Counted from the stretch's first letter, positions 52,174 through 61,105 are shown. The stretch is 64,000 nucleotides of DNA from Desulfonatronum lacustre DSM 10312 (GCF_000519265.1 NZ_KI912608.1:261665-325664); one strand, 5' to 3'. Made by a program: numbers and translations. The notes: generated by a model from the letters alone, not told the origin.

Positions 52174-53324
52174 CTAGTACCGTATAACATTTAAATTTTC
52201 GGATAAAGCCGTTTCAGTTTGATCCTGGCGTTTTCGGTTTTGAATTGCCAGTCGAATTTTTCGAAAACGATTGTTCATGTTCTTTTCCCAGGCAGCGACT
52301 TCAGCTTGCATTATGGCCATGTCGGGAATTCTGCGACTTAAGCACTGACCTTTGAGGGCGCTGAGTTCGATCTCAGCCATGTTGAGCCAGCTTCCATGCT
52401 TAGGTGTGTAATGGATTTCGAGTCGTTCCGCTAATCGTCTGGCTTCCGCTGCATCAAAGGTCTCGTAAAGAGAGGCGATATTGTGAGTATTGAGATTGTC
52501 CATCACCAACCGCACTTTGGTTGCTGCGGGGTAGCGCTCGTCCAGCATCTGCTTGATTTGCTGCACCCAGTCCTTTCTGGTGCGACGTTCGCAAATCGCG
52601 ACATGTCGCTTGCCTGCAAGTGGCTCAACTTCCATAAAAATCTCAACAACGCCCTTTCTCACATACTCATCATCAACGCGGGAAATCTGTCCCGGCTTGC
52701 ACGCTATCGGCTCTCGAACTTCGCCAACAAGTTGTTTATTGGACTCATCCATACAAACCACGGGAAAGTTTGGATCATACGGCAGATGATAGACCTCCAG
52801 AACATCTTCCATCGCGGCTACAAAAGCGGCATTTCCCCGTGGTGGAATTTTCCAGTATTTGCTGAGATGAGGTTTAAGTTCCGTTTTTTTAAAATCCGTT
52901 GCACGGTCATGTGTGAAACAGATGGAGCAAGATTGAGTTCTACGGCCTTGTCGGCGAGCAGCCTGACAGTCCAGCGGCAGTTTCCTTCAGGAACTTCCGA
53001 ACAGGCCAGCGCGATTAGCCGCGCTTCAAAAGCTCCGTCGAATATGACTTCGCGCGGAGGCTTCTCTCGTTGTTTACGATCCAGGGCGGCATTGAGGCCT
53101 TCTTCAACAAAACGCTTCTTAATGTGCTCGACTGTGCGGGTTGTGACCCCAAGAGCTGTCGCCGTATCGACGACACTCCATGAGGGTCCATTTGGCCCGG
53201 CATCACAGAGCAACAAGGCCCTGGCATGGATGAATTTTCTGGCGTGAGTTTTACCACGCCGCGTTAAATTTTCAAGTTCTCCGCGTTCTTCTTCAGTTAA
53301 AGTGACTCGGTAGCGTGGGCACAT
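52174..53324 (-). CDS. IS630 transposase made by programmed -1 frameshift
   Basis: The N-terminal frame (53324 to 52818) carries the helix-turn-helix part; the C-terminal frame has the DDE catalytic domain: D in VVCMDES, D in LVMDNLNTH and E in NMAEIELSAL. The overlap has A_AAA_AAA (52890-52884), a classical -1 slippery heptamer; slipping there restores LKPHLSKYWKIPPRGNAA. With the shift the product is 383 codons plus stop in one frame. The stop codon TAG is completed by the flanking host base (52174). Confidence 0.92.
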
Positions 53325-53402
53325 GGCGACCTCCCTGGTTTGTATGGAGTTCGCCTACCACAAAGAAGAACTAAACGAAAGAATAATTGTTACATGGTAC
53401 TA
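52175..53402. mobile_element. IS630-family insertion sequence
   Basis: A 1.2-kb element bounded by TA (52175-52176 and 53401-53402), the IS630 target dinucleotide. Inverted ends GTACCGTATAACATT and the reverse complement of AATTGTTACATGGTAC are clear. The transposase is encoded on the minus strand in two frames joined by a -1 slippery run. The element is essentially complete. It sits among toxin-antitoxin remnants. Confidence 0.93.
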
Positions 53403-53474
53403 GGCTTGGCTAAATTTTTCGCAGAGGCATGTATTTAAAGAGAAGCTGGTTGGAAAATACGAAGGAGGGGCATT

Positions 53475-53721
53475 ATGCTCGTCGTGAACATGTTCGAGGC
53501 CAAGACGACGCTTTCCAAGTTGGTTGAGGCCATTGAAAGCGGAAAGGAAAGCGAGGTGATCATCGCCCGTCACGGTACTCCGGTGGCCAGGCTGGTCCCG
53601 ATTCCCAGTCAGCCGGTCGCCAAAAGAATTGAAATAGCCAGGGGGGAGTTCATTGGTGCCGGATGATATTGATGCGGACAACGAGCATATTGTCGCCCTG
53701 TTTCAGGACCCCATGCCGTGA
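53475..53721 (+). pseudogene. Phd/YefM-type antitoxin, frameshifted
   Basis: MLVVNMFEAKTTLSKLVEAIE begins a Phd-like antitoxin with a GGAGG ribosome site. After GEFI a single extra G shifts the frame; in the next frame VPDDIDADNEHIVALFQDP follows as in intact homologues, ending at 53721. Without a sequencing error the antitoxin is truncated to 63 residues. It precedes a VapC-like toxin relic. Confidence 0.72.
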
Positions 53722-53811
53722 GACTGCTCCTGGACACGCATATTGCCTTGTGGGCCGTCGTGGACAGTCCCAGGCTCTCCGCAAAGGCAGCGTGAGCTGA
53801 TCCTGCCCTGA
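53718..53811 (+). pseudogene. PIN-domain (VapC-like) toxin fragment
   Basis: VRLLLDTHIALWAVVDSPRLSAKA is the N terminus of a PIN toxin whose first catalytic Asp is present. A frameshift (one extra base) then yields RELIL and a stop at 53811. The remaining 100 residues are missing. It overlaps the antitoxin end by four bases, as in intact pairs. Confidence 0.75.
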
Positions 53812-54038
53812 AGTGTTCGCTTTCTTGACATTTTTCTTGCAAAATTTTCCAGCGCTGATCATTTCCCCGCAAGCATCCTGCTTTTCACATCCCAGAAATC
53901 TCTGGGTCTCTTGAAGGGATCATCCGCCCGGCCTCTTGCCCGCCCATCCCTGCTGCCCTATACTGGAAGCATGAGGGAACGAAAACATGTTTTTTGAATT
54001 TTTGATGAATGCATTCAAAGGAAGAGCTAGGAGAGATT
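53812..54038. promoter_or_regulatory. intergenic region with a sigma-70-like promoter for the downstream pair
   Basis: No gene is supported. TTGCCC (53936-53941), a 17-base spacer and TATACT (53959-53964) form a plausible promoter 75 bases before the antitoxin at 54039. A CCCAGA-AATC-TCTGGG palindrome lies at 53891-53906 and might be an operator. Confidence 0.45.
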
Positions 54039-54278
54039 ATGACGTCAAGTGCCACGGTTGAACATATCGCGGACCAAGTAATGGCATTACAACCTTCTGA
54101 GAGAGCCCGTCTTGTGGATTGGTTTTTCGACCTGGAACTCGGTCATGACAGCTGGGATGAGCAGATCGCCAAGGACTCACAACCTGGGGGGCGGCTCGAA
54201 GGAATCTTGTCAAAAGTGCGTCGCGACATTGAAGCAAAACAAACCCTTCCGCTTGATGAATTCCTCGACAACGCCTGA
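54039..54278 (+). CDS. addiction-module antitoxin (TIGR02574-like)
   Basis: A 79-aa antitoxin: MTSSATVEHIADQVMALQPSERARLVDWFFDLEL is the family's N-terminal region, with a Leu-rich C-terminal tail. The start follows GGAGAG. It overlaps the RelE-like toxin by 23 bases, the typical antitoxin-first arrangement. This is one of the few pairs here that look intact. Confidence 0.82.
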   Translation: MTSSATVEHIADQVMALQPSERARLVDWFFDLELGHDSWDEQIAKDSQPGGRLEGILSKVRRDIEAKQTLPLDEFLDNA

Positions 54279-54528
54279 TTTCTGGAGCGCGTATCGCGAA
54301 CTGCCCTCTGATGTGCGACGCAGGGCTAAAAAAGCATATCGCCTCTGGTTGAAAAATCCACGCCATCCTTCTCTGCGGTTCAAGAAGGCTGGTCAACTCT
54401 GGTCGATACGTATCGGTTCAGAATACCGTGCCTTGGCTCTCCACCAAAATGCAGTCTATTATTGGTTTTGGATCGGAAGGCATGATGCCTATGAGCAGTT
54501 GATTGCGGATTCGTTTTTCCACAAGTAA
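54256..54528 (+). CDS. RelE/ParE-family toxin
   Basis: A 90-aa toxin. WSAYRELPSDVRRRAKKAYRLWLKNPRHPSLRFKKAG, LWSIRIGSEYRALALHQ and YYWFWIGRHDAYEQLI match the RelE/HigB fold, whose members cut ribosome-bound mRNA or act on gyrase. The start is ATG 54256 within the antitoxin gene. The upstream frame to 54112 is a shadow. Confidence 0.82.
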   Translation: MNSSTTPDFWSAYRELPSDVRRRAKKAYRLWLKNPRHPSLRFKKAGQLWSIRIGSEYRALALHQNAVYYWFWIGRHDAYEQLIADSFFHK

Positions 54529-54529
54529 A

Positions 54530-54655
54530 AATGAAATCATTTCCCCCAATCCTCCGGATTTCCTCGAAAAGAATTTGTCGCCTGAAGTGCTGGCCTATTT
54601 GGAGATTGCCACGCTACGGCGCGTACCTGCTTCGTTCATCGACGAGAAGCTCTAA
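54530..54655 (+). pseudogene. 42-codon gene fragment, possibly Rpn-nuclease tail
   Basis: A start-less frame reads NEIISPNPPDFLEKNLSPE followed by LAYLEIATLRRVPASFIDEKL and a stop. It resembles the C-terminal part of a larger protein, perhaps an Rpn/PD-(D/E)XK transposase-associated nuclease, and has no start. Decayed remnant. Confidence 0.4.
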
Positions 54656-54690
54656 ACCATGCAAGGCTTTACATAGGGAGGTCTATTGAT

Positions 54691-54900
54691 ATGCAGCTAA
54701 CAGATGTATCACGTATTGAACTGACAACCATCATGAAAGAAGCTTTTGCAACCGTTCTCAGTGAACGTCGGGATTTGCTTGAAGACGCTGTTGCCGAGGC
54801 CATTATTGATATGAAACTTGGCTTGGCTATCGAAGAAGGTGATGTTGGAGAATATGTCAGTGAAGAGGTGGTGTTGGAGAAGCTGAGGTCTTCGGCATGA
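54691..54900 (+). CDS. small antitoxin-like protein next to a broken RelE gene
   Basis: A 69-aa acidic protein (MQLTDVSRIELTTIMKEAFATVLSERRDLLED..., ending VVLEKLRSSA). GGGAGGT lies upstream of the ATG. It precedes and overlaps a RelE-like gene, so it is probably its antitoxin. I do not recognise its family from sequence alone. Confidence 0.6.
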   Translation: MQLTDVSRIELTTIMKEAFATVLSERRDLLEDAVAEAIIDMKLGLAIEEGDVGEYVSEEVVLEKLRSSA

Positions 54901-55168
54901 AGATCAGTTTGCGAAATCGTTTCTCAAAGATATTGAAAAGCTTGCAGGGCAACAAAATGTTTCGGAAAATGTACTGAATATTGTCAGCATATTGAAAGAA
55001 GCTGAGGGCTTAGTGAAAGTTGCAAATGTTAAAGAAATCCAGGGTTATGCCTCTTACTACTACAGAATCAGAATAGGCAACCATCGAATCGGATTGAAGA
55101 AAACTGAAGAAGAAATTGAATTGATACGCTGTTTGCATCGGAAAGATATCTACAGAATGTTTCCTTGA
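54897..55168 (+). pseudogene. RelE-like toxin with a 5' frameshift
   Basis: DQFAKSFLKDIEKLAGQQNV continues through VKEIQGYASYYYRIRIGNHRIGLKK to RKDIYRMFP and a stop at 55168, an intact RelE/ParE body. It lacks a start in its own frame; the ATG at 54897 (MKI) is one base out of frame. One base loss after MKI explains it. Confidence 0.68.
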
Positions 55169-55188
55169 TGTTGGAAGAGTATCAGGAT

Positions 55189-55737
55189 TTATTGAAGAGG
55201 CATCCAATTTTCGACAAGCAATCCAGGTACTCTAATGAACTCACGTGGCAGAACCAGCCCTTTACTTCTGGCATGCCCCGCGATCTGATTGTCATATGCT
55301 CCGATACTCTTACGGCGGGTCTCCAGGTCGGCAATGATCCGGCCACTGTGTAAGGCGGCATGCGCATCAAATTCTAAACTTCCAGCTTCGCGAAAAATCC
55401 CTCCACAACCTTCAGGTTCGCATCCGGTTTCCCTGATTTCTCGACACCTTTGATCAGTTCCATGACCGTAACTGAGTGTTGAAAAAGTCCTTATCCGGCA
55501 GTCCGTTCAAAAACCCCAAGTGCAAGGAGCAAAAAAAGTTCAAGGTCGAAGCGTATTTATTCATACGTGAGAGTTTGAACTTTTTGCAGCGACGCAGCAA
55601 TTGGGAGTTTTTCAACGGACTGGTAACGGTGCTGATCACAACTGTCCGTGACAGCGGCGGAAATTCTCGCGAATAACGGCGGGACGGTTCTTGATGGTGT
55701 AAATACAGATGCAGGTGTCGAGCATGTATTTGAGCAT
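55189..55737 (-). pseudogene. VapC toxin gene interrupted by a family 2 element
   Basis: MLKYMLDTCICIYTIKNRPAVIRENFRR begins a VapC PIN-domain toxin whose ATG overlaps the vapB stop. After removing the element (55473-55622) and one 5-base duplication, GTGATCAGCACCGTTACGGT joins and reads VISTVTVMELIKGVEKSGKPD, then VVEGFFAKLEV as expected for VapC. At least one additional frameshift (after HGQL) and a second in the C-terminal part make it non-functional. The original stop is at 55189. Confidence 0.9.
55473..55622. mobile_element. family 2 palindromic element inside vapC, with 5-bp duplication
   Basis: A 150-bp copy with outer ends TGAGTGTTGAAAAAGTCC and (reverse complement) CAGTCCGTTGAAAAACTCC. 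The perfect 5-bp duplication GTAAC flanks it (55468-55472, 55623-55627). Because the host gene reads correctly once the element and one copy of GTAAC are removed, the target site and duplication are proven within this sequence. Confidence 0.95.
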
Positions 55738-55967
55738 CAAAACCTCTCTCGGTCCTGCACGGCCGGCTGCTCACGCTCGTTCATGAAGTCCGCGGTCACG
55801 CCGGGGCCATCAAACCAGCTATCCCACGCCTCCCCGGCGGGGGCGATGATCCGGCTTCGCCCTACTGCCACAACATCAACGCGCTTCACGTCTTCCGGCA
55901 GGGTCACGGCCTTGGGAAGTCGGACCGCCTGGGATCGGTTGCTTTTGAATACAGTGGGTTGTTCCAT
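55737..55967 (-). CDS. vapB: VapB antitoxin (AbrB-type)
   Basis: A 76-aa antitoxin. FKSNRSQAVRLPKAVTLPEDVKRVDVVAVG is the swapped-hairpin AbrB/MazE-like N terminus, with a C-terminal tail (WDSWFDGPGVTADFMNEREQ) that normally wraps the toxin. Its stop overlaps the vapC start. With the toxin destroyed it is an orphan. Confidence 0.88.
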   Translation of the reverse strand: MEQPTVFKSNRSQAVRLPKAVTLPEDVKRVDVVAVGRSRIIAPAGEAWDSWFDGPGVTADFMNEREQPAVQDRERF

Positions 55968-56209
55968 CGGCTTCTCCTCCTTCGATCAGATTCGTTTGTA
56001 AGGGGCAGAGTAGCAAGACCTTGGGATATGCCAACGGGATATCTTCAAGGCGTCTGCGATGAGGGAAGTGACTGGAAGCGAACCGCGGGTGTTGCTTTGA
56101 CCTCCATGTGACTTATGTGCAAAGTAGCCATGAATACACGCTCCACCATTGGGATGCGATTTTCGCTTTTTCCAATTTGTTGGGGAACACCAAGGGGTTC
56201 AGGTGGTCA

Positions 56210-58567
56210 ATGAAACACGCTATAGACCTGCCCACATCAGATGAATTGAAACGAGTCATCACGCTGGAAGGCAGCAGGCTGCCCAGCTTTCCCCAGGCAG
56301 CCTTGAAGTTTCTGGAGATGGTCGGGGACGAGGATGTTTCCGTGAAGGACATGGCCCGGGTGATCGAATCTGATCCCGGGATTGCCGCCAAGGTGCTGGC
56401 GATGGTGAATGCCGCGGGGTTTGGTCTCCGGCGGAAGATCTCCACGCTGACCGAAGCTCTGGTTTTTCTTGGAATTGATGAGATCAGAAAATTGTGCATC
56501 GGGATGACCGTCTTTCAGGGCCTGTTCGCGACATCCAGCTTAGGAACGTTCGGCCGGATCCATTTCTGGCGGCATTCCCTGTCCGTGGCCGTACTTTCCA
56601 TGGAGCTCGCAAAGAAACTTCAGTTTCCAAACCCTGAAGAAGCATATGTCGCCGGTCTCCTGCACGACGTGGGCAAAATCTTTCTCGATCTTCAAGGTCA
56701 CAGGGATTACGGTGACTTTCTTCATGATGCCGGCTCCATCCAGGAGCCGATCGTCGATCTGGAACGGAAAATCCTCGGCCTTGGACATGACGACGTGGGG
56801 GCTTACTTTTGTTCCCTCTGGGGCTTGCCCGAGAGCATCATCCTGCCGGTGAAGTACCATCACCAGCGTTTCCCGGCCGAGGACCTGCCCACTGATCAGT
56901 CGTTGCTCATCTCCATCGTGGCCCTCTCGAACTTCATCTGCTGGACCCAGGGCGTTGGGTCCTTTGAGAGTGAGACGATCTGCCCTCCGGTGCTGGCTCC
57001 TGAAATCGAGCGGTTTGTCGACTTGGACAAGATCGACGTCATTGCCAGGATCAGGGCCATGAACAGCGAAATGGAACGAATTTCCGAGTTCTACCGGTTC
57101 GTGTTTCCAACCCCCGGTGAAATCCAGGAGAGCATGCTCTGGATGAGCTTCAGTCTCGCCAGGGTGAATACCAGGCTCGCGCATCGGGACGTCACTCAAA
57201 CTACACATGACTATCGCCAGGTAAGCGGGAACGTCGCCCTCCACGATGTGGGGTTTGCTTTCGGCAAGTCCCTGGCACAGGCCGGAACCGCCAGGGAGGT
57301 CATGGATATCGTTATGTTTCATATCGGGTCCTTTTTTGAACCAATGCACTGGGCCATACTGCTCAAGGATTCGAAGAGCGAGGGCGTGATCTTCAGCGCC
57401 GTGGAGGGGCTGAACAAGGAACGACTCCAGGGACTCAGAGTGCCCAAAGGCAAAGGGCTGTCCGGGTATCTCGCGGAACGGGATATGCCCTTGATCTCCG
57501 AGAATATATTTCAGGACGCCCACTTGGCCGGGCGCATGGGGCTGTATGTTGATTTTGAACCGCTGTCCTGCATGGGGACCTTGCTCAAAATCAATCAAAA
57601 GTTTTTTGGTGTTGTCGAGCTTGTCAATAAAATGAATGGATTGCCGTACACCCCGGAAGAATTGAAAATACTGGAATCCATTACAGAACAGGCATCCATG
57701 GCCATCGAAAGGCTTTCCTACCAGCAGTCGTTGCGGAAAATGGCCACGACGGATTCCTTGACCGGGCTGAAAAACAGGTGCTCCTTGGAGCGGATGTTGA
57801 GCAACAGGGATCTGGTGCTGCGACAGTATGGCCATGACCTTTCCATCATGATCATTGACATCGACAGGTTCAAGCGGATCAACGAAATGAAGGGGCGTAA
57901 GGCTGCCGATGAAATCCTGAAACAGGTTGCCGGTATTCTTCGGTCGGCCTTCAGGAAGTCAGACAATGTCTTCCGCTACGAGGGCGACAAGTTCATCGCC
58001 CTGCTGCCCGGAACCGACAGGCAGGCGGCGGATCAAGCCAGAATGCGGATGCTCAAGTCCTTTGATGCGCTTAAAGGCGACATGGGTGTAACCATCAGCA
58101 TTTTTGTCCATTCCGTGAAATCGGATCATGCCCGAGGGCTGATCACCTTTCTTGAAGAACGTCTTGCCCAGGACAAAGCCGTGTTGGAATGCACGCCCGA
58201 TGCTTCCGTGGAAGCGGAACTCCAGCCCTTGCTTGAACAGGAAACAGCGCAACAGCCGGAAAGAAAAAGGATCTACCGGAAAAAAGTCCGCCTGGACGGT
58301 GTTTTCGAGCGCCCTTCGGCCAATAGCTACGGAAACATCCTGGTTGAAGAGCTCGCCCTGACCGAAATCGGTTTTCGGGTGACAACAGGACCACTCAATA
58401 TCAAACCCGGTGACTTTCTCGAAGTCTCCTTTCGTCTGGACGATACGCTACACTCTTTGATTGAGCGACGTGTCGTCGTCAGAAGCGTCCAGGGTGAGCA
58501 GGTGGACGCGGAATTCTACAACCCCCCACCATATGCAAAGGATCTAGGCTTTTACCTCTTGGCCTGA
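56210..58567 (+). CDS. HDOD-GAF-GGDEF-PilZ signalling protein
   Basis: A 785-aa protein (ATG 56210 preceded by AGGTGG; a GTG at 56108 is an alternative). HDOD domain: LEMVGDEDVSVKDMARVIESDPG and YVAGLLHDVGKIF. A GAF-like domain (MHWAILLKDSKSEGVIFSAVEG...) follows. The GGDEF domain has FRYEGDKFIALLPG; the signature GGDEF is EGDKF (E591-F595), so cyclase activity is doubtful. A PilZ-like tail has RIYRKKVRLDGVF but no canonical D/NxSxxG. It probably senses rather than makes c-di-GMP. Confidence 0.85.
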   Translation: MKHAIDLPTSDELKRVITLEGSRLPSFPQAALKFLEMVGDEDVSVKDMARVIESDPGIAAKVLAMVNAAGFGLRRKISTLTEALVFLGIDEIRKLCIGMTVFQGLFATSSLGTFGRIHFWRHSLSVAVLSMELAKKLQFPNPEEAYVAGLLHDVGKIFLDLQGHRDYGDFLHDAGSIQEPIVDLERKILGLGHDDVGAYFCSLWGLPESIILPVKYHHQRFPAEDLPTDQSLLISIVALSNFICWTQGVGSFESETICPPVLAPEIERFVDLDKIDVIARIRAMNSEMERISEFYRFVFPTPGEIQESMLWMSFSLARVNTRLAHRDVTQTTHDYRQVSGNVALHDVGFAFGKSLAQAGTAREVMDIVMFHIGSFFEPMHWAILLKDSKSEGVIFSAVEGLNKERLQGLRVPKGKGLSGYLAERDMPLISENIFQDAHLAGRMGLYVDFEPLSCMGTLLKINQKFFGVVELVNKMNGLPYTPEELKILESITEQASMAIERLSYQQSLRKMATTDSLTGLKNRCSLERMLSNRDLVLRQYGHDLSIMIIDIDRFKRINEMKGRKAADEILKQVAGILRSAFRKSDNVFRYEGDKFIALLPGTDRQAADQARMRMLKSFDALKGDMGVTISIFVHSVKSDHARGLITFLEERLAQDKAVLECTPDASVEAELQPLLEQETAQQPERKRIYRKKVRLDGVFERPSANSYGNILVEELALTEIGFRVTTGPLNIKPGDFLEVSFRLDDTLHSLIERRVVVRSVQGEQVDAEFYNPPPYAKDLGFYLLA

Positions 58568-58695
58568 TGTGAGATGGGTGAGAGTGGGCAGGGGGGCCAG
58601 GGGATCGTCGAGGCCTGGGTTCAACTCTTGTCAGTCCGTGTCAAAAACAGTACAGTTCCGTCTCCTTTATCAACTGACACGAGGTGAGCACGCCC

Positions 58696-59115
58696 ATGCA
58701 AAAGAAGAAAAATTCGCGCACCGTTTACATCGTGGCCCTGGCTCTCTTTCTGGTCGGCTTTGGGACGTTGTTGATGGCTGGTCTGAAGCAGAACAGCATT
58801 TACTTTTTGAATGTCTCCGAGGCATTGGCCATGCCGGCGGAGGATATTCAGCAGATTCGCCTGTTCGGGACCGTGGCCGGGGACGGCCTGGTTTTTGATC
58901 CCCAGCATATGGGGGTCCGGTTTATGCTGGCGGACAGCGACGATGCGTCGCAACGCATCCCGGTCCAGTACCGGGGCGTGGTCCCGGATCTGTTCGAGCC
59001 CGGGGCCGAGGTGATTCTGGAAGGCGGATACCTGATTCAGGAAGGGGTCTTCAACGCCAAGACCCTGATGACCAAGTGTCCTTCGAAGTACGAGGCCGAG
59101 AACCGGCCCGGATGA
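58696..59115 (+). CDS. ccmE: cytochrome c maturation heme chaperone CcmE (CXXXY type)
   Basis: A 139-aa membrane-anchored heme chaperone (TM at about 9-30). The usual CcmE heme-binding His (in HDExY) is replaced: TKCPSKYE places C128 and Y132 as CXXXY. Cys-type CcmE is known from archaea and Desulfovibrio, where heme is bound through Cys. ATG 58696 follows GAGGTGA. It is the first gene of ccmEFABC. Confidence 0.95.
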   Translation: MQKKKNSRTVYIVALALFLVGFGTLLMAGLKQNSIYFLNVSEALAMPAEDIQQIRLFGTVAGDGLVFDPQHMGVRFMLADSDDASQRIPVQYRGVVPDLFEPGAEVILEGGYLIQEGVFNAKTLMTKCPSKYEAENRPG

Positions 59116-59142
59116 TTTTTTCCCCTATTCCTTCTGCAGAAG

Positions 59143-59177
59143 CGGTCCGCGAGTGACGTGAGCGGGCCGTTTTTTTT
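59143..59177 (+). terminator. rho-independent terminator or attenuator between ccmE and ccmF
   Basis: CGGTCCGC (59143-59150) and GCGGGCCG (59162-59169), with one G-U pair, form an 8-bp stem followed by eight T. It lies in front of the ccmF ribosome site and could reduce read-through into ccmF. Confidence 0.75.
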
Positions 59178-59188
59178 GGAGCGCATTT

Positions 59189-61105
59189 ATGCACATTATT
59201 CCGTATTACAGTCTTCTGGCCGCCTTGTTGCTCTCGTTGCTGGCTGCCGCGGCCTGCGTCCATCAAGCCTGGGAGGGCCGGTCCAAGGTGCTGCCCTGGG
59301 TGGAGAACGCCCAGATCGTGATCTGCACCTTGGTGACCATCAGCTCGTTTTTTCTGCTCTGGGCGTTTTACGTCAAGGATTTCTCCCTGCTCTACGTCAG
59401 TCGCTACTCCGATCTGACCCTGCCGCTGTTCTACCGGCTGACCGCCTTCTGGGCCGGGCAAGCCGGGTCGATGTTGTTCTGGGCGTGGCTGGTGGTGATT
59501 TGCGGGACGATCATTCTGTTCACCAAGCGATACCGACTGCTCGGCGGGCAGACGCGGGTCTTTTTCTGGATTTTCTTTTTGGGAATCCAGGCCTTCTTCA
59601 TGTACCTGCTCACCGGACATCAGAATCCCTTCATGGAAATCTCCCCCGCGCCGTTGGACGGCCAGGGGTTGAATCCGCTGCTTCAGCACCCGGGGATGAT
59701 CATCCATCCGCCGACCCTGTTCATCGGCTATGCCGGGTTCACCATCCCGGCCTGTCTGGCTTTGGCCTGCTGGATCACCGGAGAGAAGCAGTCCTGGATC
59801 CAGATCGCTCACAACTGGACCCTGACCGCGTGGATTTTTCTTTCCGGCGGGATCATCATCGGCGGATGGTGGGCCTACCTGGAGTTGGGATGGGGCGGTT
59901 ACTGGGCCTGGGACCCGGTTGAAAACGCCTCCTTGATTCCTTGGCTCAGCGCCACGGCCTTTCTGCATACGGCCATCGTCGGCCAGGGCCGCAAGGCCCT
60001 GGGCAAAACCAACGTGCTGCTGATGGTTCTGACCCTGGTGCTGTGCTTCATGGCCACCTACCTGGTGCGCAGCGGGGTGATCGACTCCCTGCACGCCTTT
60101 GGCGACGGCGGGGTCGGCAATCCGTTGATGCTGTTCATGATGTTCAGCATGGTGGTCACGGCTCTGGTCCTGTTTTTCGGCCCGGCCCGGGATGATCGGC
60201 CCTTGAGCGGACTGGCCAGTCGGCAAGGCTTGCTGGTGGTCACGGCCTGGGTCTTTCTGACCTTGGGCCTGGTGGTTCTGATGGGCACCTTCTGGCCGGT
60301 GATCAGCAAACTCTGGACCGAGAACCCCATGGGCCTGGACGCCGGATTCTACAACCGGGTCTGTTTGCCGCTCTTTGCGGTGATCGGCGCGATCCTGGTG
60401 ATTTGCCCCTGGATTCAGTGGAAGGAAGGCGTGCGCCACGGCAAATGGCTCGCGGTGCTGGCCGGAATCTGGCTGGCCTTGGGCGTGCTGCTCTGGATCA
60501 ACGGGATTCGCATGCCTCTGGCCCTGGTCGGCGCCAGCGCGGGATTGGCCATGGTGGTCAGCATCGTCATGCTGTTCATCCTGGACCCGTCCTTGCGGCG
60601 GCGGCGCACGGCCTGGGGGGCTTACGGGGTGCATCTGGGCGTGGCCCTGATGTTTCTGGGCGTGGCCATTTCCGGCCCGTACAAGGTCGAGGCCGAGGCC
60701 GTGCTCGCTCCCGGGGAATCCATGACCATCCAGGACTATACCATCACCTATGTGGGCATGGAAACCTGGAGCACCCCGGCCATGATGGTCTTCGCCTCCC
60801 GGCTGGAGGTTTCCCGTGACGGCAAGGTCATCGGCGAACTGGCCCCGCAGCGACGTTCCTACCGGACCTGGGATCGGCCCCATGCCAAAATCGACACGCG
60901 CTTCAGCCTGGGCGTGGAACTGTATGCCACGCTGCTGGGCTTTACCGAGGACGAGATCATCAGCCTGAAAATGAGCACCCAGCCTTTGGTGAACTGGATC
61001 TGGATCGGTTGCGTCATTCTGTGTCTGGTGGGGTTTGTCGCGTTGCGCACTTCCAAGGGGAAGGTTCGGGAAACCGAAGCCGGAGCGGATGCTTCCATCG
61101 CCTGA
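59189..61105 (+). CDS. ccmF: cytochrome c heme lyase subunit CcmF
   Basis: A 638-aa integral membrane protein of the cytochrome c maturation system I. It contains the WWD-type heme-handling motif GGYWAWDPVENASLIPWL (about residues 235-252), and about 13-15 helices. The large periplasmic loop is towards the C terminus, ending with QPLVNWIWIGCVILCLVGFVAL. It works with CcmE in attaching heme to apocytochromes, whose abundance in sulfate reducers explains the operon. Confidence 0.95.
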   Translation: MHIIPYYSLLAALLLSLLAAAACVHQAWEGRSKVLPWVENAQIVICTLVTISSFFLLWAFYVKDFSLLYVSRYSDLTLPLFYRLTAFWAGQAGSMLFWAWLVVICGTIILFTKRYRLLGGQTRVFFWIFFLGIQAFFMYLLTGHQNPFMEISPAPLDGQGLNPLLQHPGMIIHPPTLFIGYAGFTIPACLALACWITGEKQSWIQIAHNWTLTAWIFLSGGIIIGGWWAYLELGWGGYWAWDPVENASLIPWLSATAFLHTAIVGQGRKALGKTNVLLMVLTLVLCFMATYLVRSGVIDSLHAFGDGGVGNPLMLFMMFSMVVTALVLFFGPARDDRPLSGLASRQGLLVVTAWVFLTLGLVVLMGTFWPVISKLWTENPMGLDAGFYNRVCLPLFAVIGAILVICPWIQWKEGVRHGKWLAVLAGIWLALGVLLWINGIRMPLALVGASAGLAMVVSIVMLFILDPSLRRRRTAWGAYGVHLGVALMFLGVAISGPYKVEAEAVLAPGESMTIQDYTITYVGMETWSTPAMMVFASRLEVSRDGKVIGELAPQRRSYRTWDRPHAKIDTRFSLGVELYATLLGFTEDEIISLKMSTQPLVNWIWIGCVILCLVGFVALRTSKGKVRETEAGADASIA

